From UBA11524 sp045132495 (GTDB lineage: Bacteria; Bacillota; Clostridia; Christensenellales; Aristaeellaceae), in assembly GCA_045132495.1 (NCBI GenBank), contig JBGUSK010000128.1, forward strand, positions 1 through 16,631: DNA of 16,631 nucleotides, given 5' to 3'. Both the position numbers and the translations under genes were made by a program. The notes beneath the pieces are model-generated. The model had not been told where the DNA came from and made no database searches. It was given only the letters and a program-made list of their open reading frames with translations. This document shows positions 14,809 through 16,631 of the stretch, piece by piece. How positions within the stretch are numbered: the first letter of the stretch is position 1; each line of letters begins with the position of its first letter.

Positions 14809-16088
14809 TGGTGAAAGATGCGGGGATGACGGTGCATCTGGAGGAAACGCTGACCGCTGCGGGGTGCTATGACGTGCTGGTCGCGGGCGGCGGGCTGAGC
14901 GGCGCTGCCGCCGCGCTTTCTGCCGGGCGCTGCGGCAAGCGTGTCCTGCTCATCGAGAAGCAGTGCAGCCTGGGCGGGCTGGCTACCACAGGGCTGGTCA
15001 ATTTCTGGGTGCCGCTGTGCAACGGAAGGGGAAAGATGATTCTCCGCGGCATGGCAGAGGAGTTCCTGAATCTGTCTCTGCGGCTGGGCTTTGACACGCT
15101 GCCGGAGGACTGGAAGCACGGTGAACCGGCACAGCCAACGAACGAGCGATGCGTCAGCTGGTTTTCCTCCGGTCTGTTTGCGCTGGAACTGCTTCGGCTT
15201 CTGCGCGAAAACGGCGTGGAGGTGCTCTATGACGCGCTGATTTCCCGGCCGGTGATGGCGGACGGGCACTGCGAGGGGCTCATTATCGACGGCAAATCGG
15301 GGAGAAAATTCTATCAGGGCAGCGTGGTCATCGATGCAACGGGCGATGCGCAGGTGCTTGCGCAGGCGGGCGTCCCGACCATAGAGGGCGACAATTACTT
15401 CACCTATTATGGCGAGGGCATCACGCTGGCGGGCTGCCGCCGGGCAATTGAAACCGGAAACCTGTACCATGCATACAGCCGCCCCTTTGGCGGCACGGCG
15501 GATTTGCATGGCCGTCAGCAGCCGGCAGAAATAGCGACCTATCACGGGGTATCGATGGAAACCATCAATGCCTATCTGCAGGAGAATCAGCTTTTGATGC
15601 TGGAAAAAGAGGAACGGAAGGATCGCTGGGCGCGCAGCATTCACATGCTGCCAGGCATGCCGCAGCTGCGCACGGCCCGGCGGCTTGACGGCAATGCTAC
15701 GCTGACGGAGGAGGACTGCTACCGCCATCAGGCGGCGTCCATCGGCACCATCTGCGATTTTGAGAGACGGGACTGCCTGTACGAAGTGCCCTATGGCGTG
15801 CTGGTCCGGGATGGTTTTGACAATCTGATGACCTGTGGCAGAAGCGCGTCCGCTTCCGGATGGGGCTGGGATGTGCTGCGGGTGATTCCGCCCGCCGTGC
15901 TGACGGGTCAGGCATCCGGTCTGGCGGCAGCACTGGCACTGGACGCCGGATGCGCCGTATCGGATGTGCCCATCCATACGCTTCAGGAACAGCTTGAAAA
16001 AACGGGTGTTATCATCCACTTTGACGATGCGTGGAAGCCTGCGTCTGAGCCGGAGGACTGTGCAGCCGCTTCAGAGGGACATATCTGA
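14805..16088 (+). CDS. FAD-dependent oxidoreductase (FAD_oxidored family)
   Basis: A 427-residue flavoprotein. Its N-terminal Rossmann fold has GGGLSG at residues 28-33 and the ribose-binding Glu51 (VLLIEKQ), followed by LGGLATTGLVNFWVP. DATGDA is at 177-182. The C-terminal region DNLMTCGRSASASGWGWDVLRVIPPAVLTGQASGLAAAL is the usual flavin-contact end of FAD_oxidored proteins. The length is normal for the family. There is no signal peptide, so it acts in the cytoplasm. It is the last gene of the trio, with AGGAGG 7 bases upstream and a 4-base ATGA overlap with the GH43-like gene. It is a shorter relative of the 868-residue protein two genes upstream, so the two may act in series or as partners. 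The substrate is unknown, and a role in oxidising or reducing the sugar released by the glycosidase is inference. Confidence 0.88.
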   Translation: MMVKDAGMTVHLEETLTAAGCYDVLVAGGGLSGAAAALSAGRCGKRVLLIEKQCSLGGLATTGLVNFWVPLCNGRGKMILRGMAEEFLNLSLRLGFDTLPEDWKHGEPAQPTNERCVSWFSSGLFALELLRLLRENGVEVLYDALISRPVMADGHCEGLIIDGKSGRKFYQGSVVIDATGDAQVLAQAGVPTIEGDNYFTYYGEGITLAGCRRAIETGNLYHAYSRPFGGTADLHGRQQPAEIATYHGVSMETINAYLQENQLLMLEKEERKDRWARSIHMLPGMPQLRTARRLDGNATLTEEDCYRHQAASIGTICDFERRDCLYEVPYGVLVRDGFDNLMTCGRSASASGWGWDVLRVIPPAVLTGQASGLAAALALDAGCAVSDVPIHTLQEQLEKTGVIIHFDDAWKPASEPEDCAAASEGHI

Positions 16089-16155
16089 ACGCGGCTTTCG
16101 GGGAGATGTTTCGCTTCATCCGCACGCTGACCGGTGAGCATCCGCTCCGATTGAT

Positions 16156-16197
16156 TAAGGCAATACCGCACCAACGCATTTGTGCGGTATTGCCTTA
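16156..16197. repeat. Perfect 16-bp hairpin, possible terminator or dispersed palindrome
   Basis: TAAGGCAATACCGCAC (16156-16171) pairs without mismatch with GTGCGGTATTGCCTTA (16182-16197) around a 10-base loop. It lies 67 bases after the last oxidoreductase stop and could end that operon, but neither side has a run of T that would make a standard intrinsic terminator. Long perfect palindromes of this kind are also seen as dispersed REP- or MITE-like repeats. Confidence 0.7.
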
Positions 16198-16320
16198 TAG
16201 CATAAGCTGTTGCAGGTTTCAATAGAAATGTGAAATCGTATAAAGGGATAAGATTGCGTTTCTTAATCCTGATGCACGAGCAAGTTAGGCGGGTAAAAGC
16301 GAGAGTGGTACGAAAAATGG

Positions 16321-16466
16321 ATGCACCCAATATAAAACGGCTACTAGCTCAACAACCAGCAGCCGTTTTATCATGCACCCAACCGGAAGAGCGGAATAGG
16401 GGGAAACCAACATAAGACGCCTTTTGCACCCAAAGAATAGGGAGAAAGCTCATTCCATGCACCCAG
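16321..16466 (+). repeat. Cluster of four ATGCACCCAA-type motifs
   Basis: ATGCACCCAA occurs exactly at 16321-16330 and 16373-16382, with variants TTGCACCCAA (16424-16433) and ATGCACCCAG (16457-16466). Start-to-start spacings are 52, 51 and 33 bases. The second and third copies are each followed by a GAATAGGGnGAAA tract (16394-16406 and 16435-16447), so part of the unit is longer than the motif. An exact copy also lies at 6980-6989. The function is unknown. Nearness to a serine recombinase tail raises the possibility of recombinase-related sites. Confidence 0.6.
16332..16371 (-). terminator. Terminator-like hairpin, possibly bidirectional
   Basis: ATAAAACGGCT (16332-16342) pairs perfectly with AGCCGTTTTAT (16361-16371) around an 18-base loop. 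The A-rich and T-rich outer arms give the form of a two-way intrinsic terminator. It is the third in a row downstream of the recombinase and could also stop transcripts coming from the oxidoreductase operon. Confidence 0.5.
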
Positions 16467-16474
16467 CCAAATAG

Positions 16475-16499
16475 AAAAAGCCCTGCGATGCAAGGCTTT
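16475..16499 (-). terminator. Intrinsic terminator downstream of the recombinase (second)
   Basis: AAAGCC (16477-16482) and TGC (16484-16486) pair with GCA (16490-16492) and GGCTTT (16494-16499), with one mismatch. On the minus strand the hairpin runs into TTTTT (16475-16479). It acts as a back-up to the terminator at 16510-16542. Confidence 0.65.
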
Positions 16500-16509
16500 C
16501 CGGGTAAAG

Positions 16510-16542
16510 AAAAAACGCTAACCTCTGTATCAAGATTAGCGT
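16510..16542 (-). terminator. Intrinsic terminator of the recombinase gene
   Basis: ACGCTAA (16515-16521) pairs with TTAGCGT (16536-16542). On the minus strand the stem is followed by TTTTTT (16510-16515). It begins 3 bases after the recombinase stop codon. Confidence 0.85.
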
Positions 16543-16544
16543 CC

Positions 16545-16631
16545 TTATCTGGGAAATATTGTATAGTTCATCCCGTTTCTGAAACAGAAGTCCAGCTTTC
16601 CGTCTTGCCTAACAACCACCTTATCAACCAA
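16545..16631 (-). CDS. C-terminal end of a serine recombinase, cut by the window edge
   Basis: The last 28 codons and the TAA stop (16545-16547) of a gene entering from the right. The visible residues include VDKVVVRQDGKLDF and FRNGMNYTIF. This pattern (IDKVVVYEDGRIEFHFRNG-like, with a short tail) is the familiar C-terminus of large serine recombinases of the resolvase/invertase superfamily found in Clostridia mobile elements. Such enzymes integrate, excise or invert DNA. The catalytic N-terminal domain lies outside the window, so intactness cannot be judged. Two or three terminators follow directly, so it is a separate transcription unit convergent with the oxidoreductase operon. Confidence 0.6.
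   Translation of the reverse strand: MVDKVVVRQDGKLDFCFRNGMNYTIFPR

Larger units (their letters stand above)
16089..16544. other. Gene-free stretch between the oxidoreductase operon and a recombinase
   Basis: No convincing protein-coding frame was seen in these 456 bases. Short open frames exist, but they run through hairpins and repeats. The stretch holds a long perfect hairpin (16156-16197), four ATGCACCCAA-type motifs (16321-16466) and three terminator-like hairpins best read on the minus strand. It is more AT-rich than the genes around it, which is consistent with a boundary between the sugar locus and a mobile element. Confidence 0.7.

Noticed and set aside
14790..16019. Minus-strand frame of 409 codons opposite the last oxidoreductase
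   Set aside because: Shadow frame over a gene with a canonical GGGLSG motif. No ribosome-binding site or domain was seen.
16230..16415. Small plus-strand protein of 61 residues
   Set aside because: The frame passes through two repeat motifs and a terminator-like hairpin, has no ribosome-binding site and resembles nothing I know.
16321..16466. CRISPR array
   Set aside because: The repeated unit is only about 10 bases, spacings are unequal (52, 51, 33), intervening sequences contain hairpins, and no cas genes are present.

Overview
The window reads as a carbohydrate-uptake and carbohydrate-processing locus from a Gram-positive-type, moderately GC-rich anaerobe of the Clostridia. The supporting signs are LplA/LplB/YtcP-style CUT1 sugar transporters, strong AGGAGG ribosome-binding sites, a YesN-type response regulator, a LacI-family repressor and the tail of a serine recombinase. 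The signal peptides on the two solute-binding proteins (AxA-like type I sites, no lipobox cysteine) remind me of uncultured gut Christensenellales-like genomes. That last placement is from memory and weak.

Layout. (1) Bases 1-3678, minus strand: a three-gene ABC sugar transporter operon (permease, permease, solute-binding protein) ending in a rho-independent terminator, followed by the possible start of another gene that runs off the left edge. (2) Bases 3679-4886: a divergent control region and a LacI-family repressor. The transporter promoter is a perfect TTGACA-17-TATAAT with a LacI-like palindrome over its start site, and a related palindrome lies just upstream of the repressor's own promoter. 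(3) Bases 4887-5499: a scar holding a broken piece of a type I restriction-modification methyltransferase (hsdM). (4) Bases 5500-16088, plus strand: a YesN-like response regulator without a visible sensor kinase, then a second permease-permease-binding protein set, a strong hairpin terminator, and a tightly coupled trio of FAD oxidoreductase, GH43-like glycosidase and FAD oxidoreductase joined by 4-base ATGA overlaps. (5) Bases 16089-16631: a gene-free stretch with hairpins and repeated ATGCACCCAA motifs, then the C-terminal end of a serine recombinase on the minus strand.

How the parts may work together. Both transporters lack their own ATPase, so they probably use a shared MsmX/UgpC-type ATPase encoded elsewhere. 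The first set appears to be under simple LacI repression. The second set is probably controlled by the response regulator from a weak, extended -10 promoter. The sugar it imports would meet a cytoplasmic GH43-like enzyme (no signal peptide) flanked by two FAD_oxidored-family proteins. This suggests an intracellular route that combines glycoside hydrolysis with sugar or aglycone redox chemistry. The substrate cannot be read from the sequence. The oxidoreductase/GH43/oxidoreductase cassette is the best candidate here for an undescribed system.
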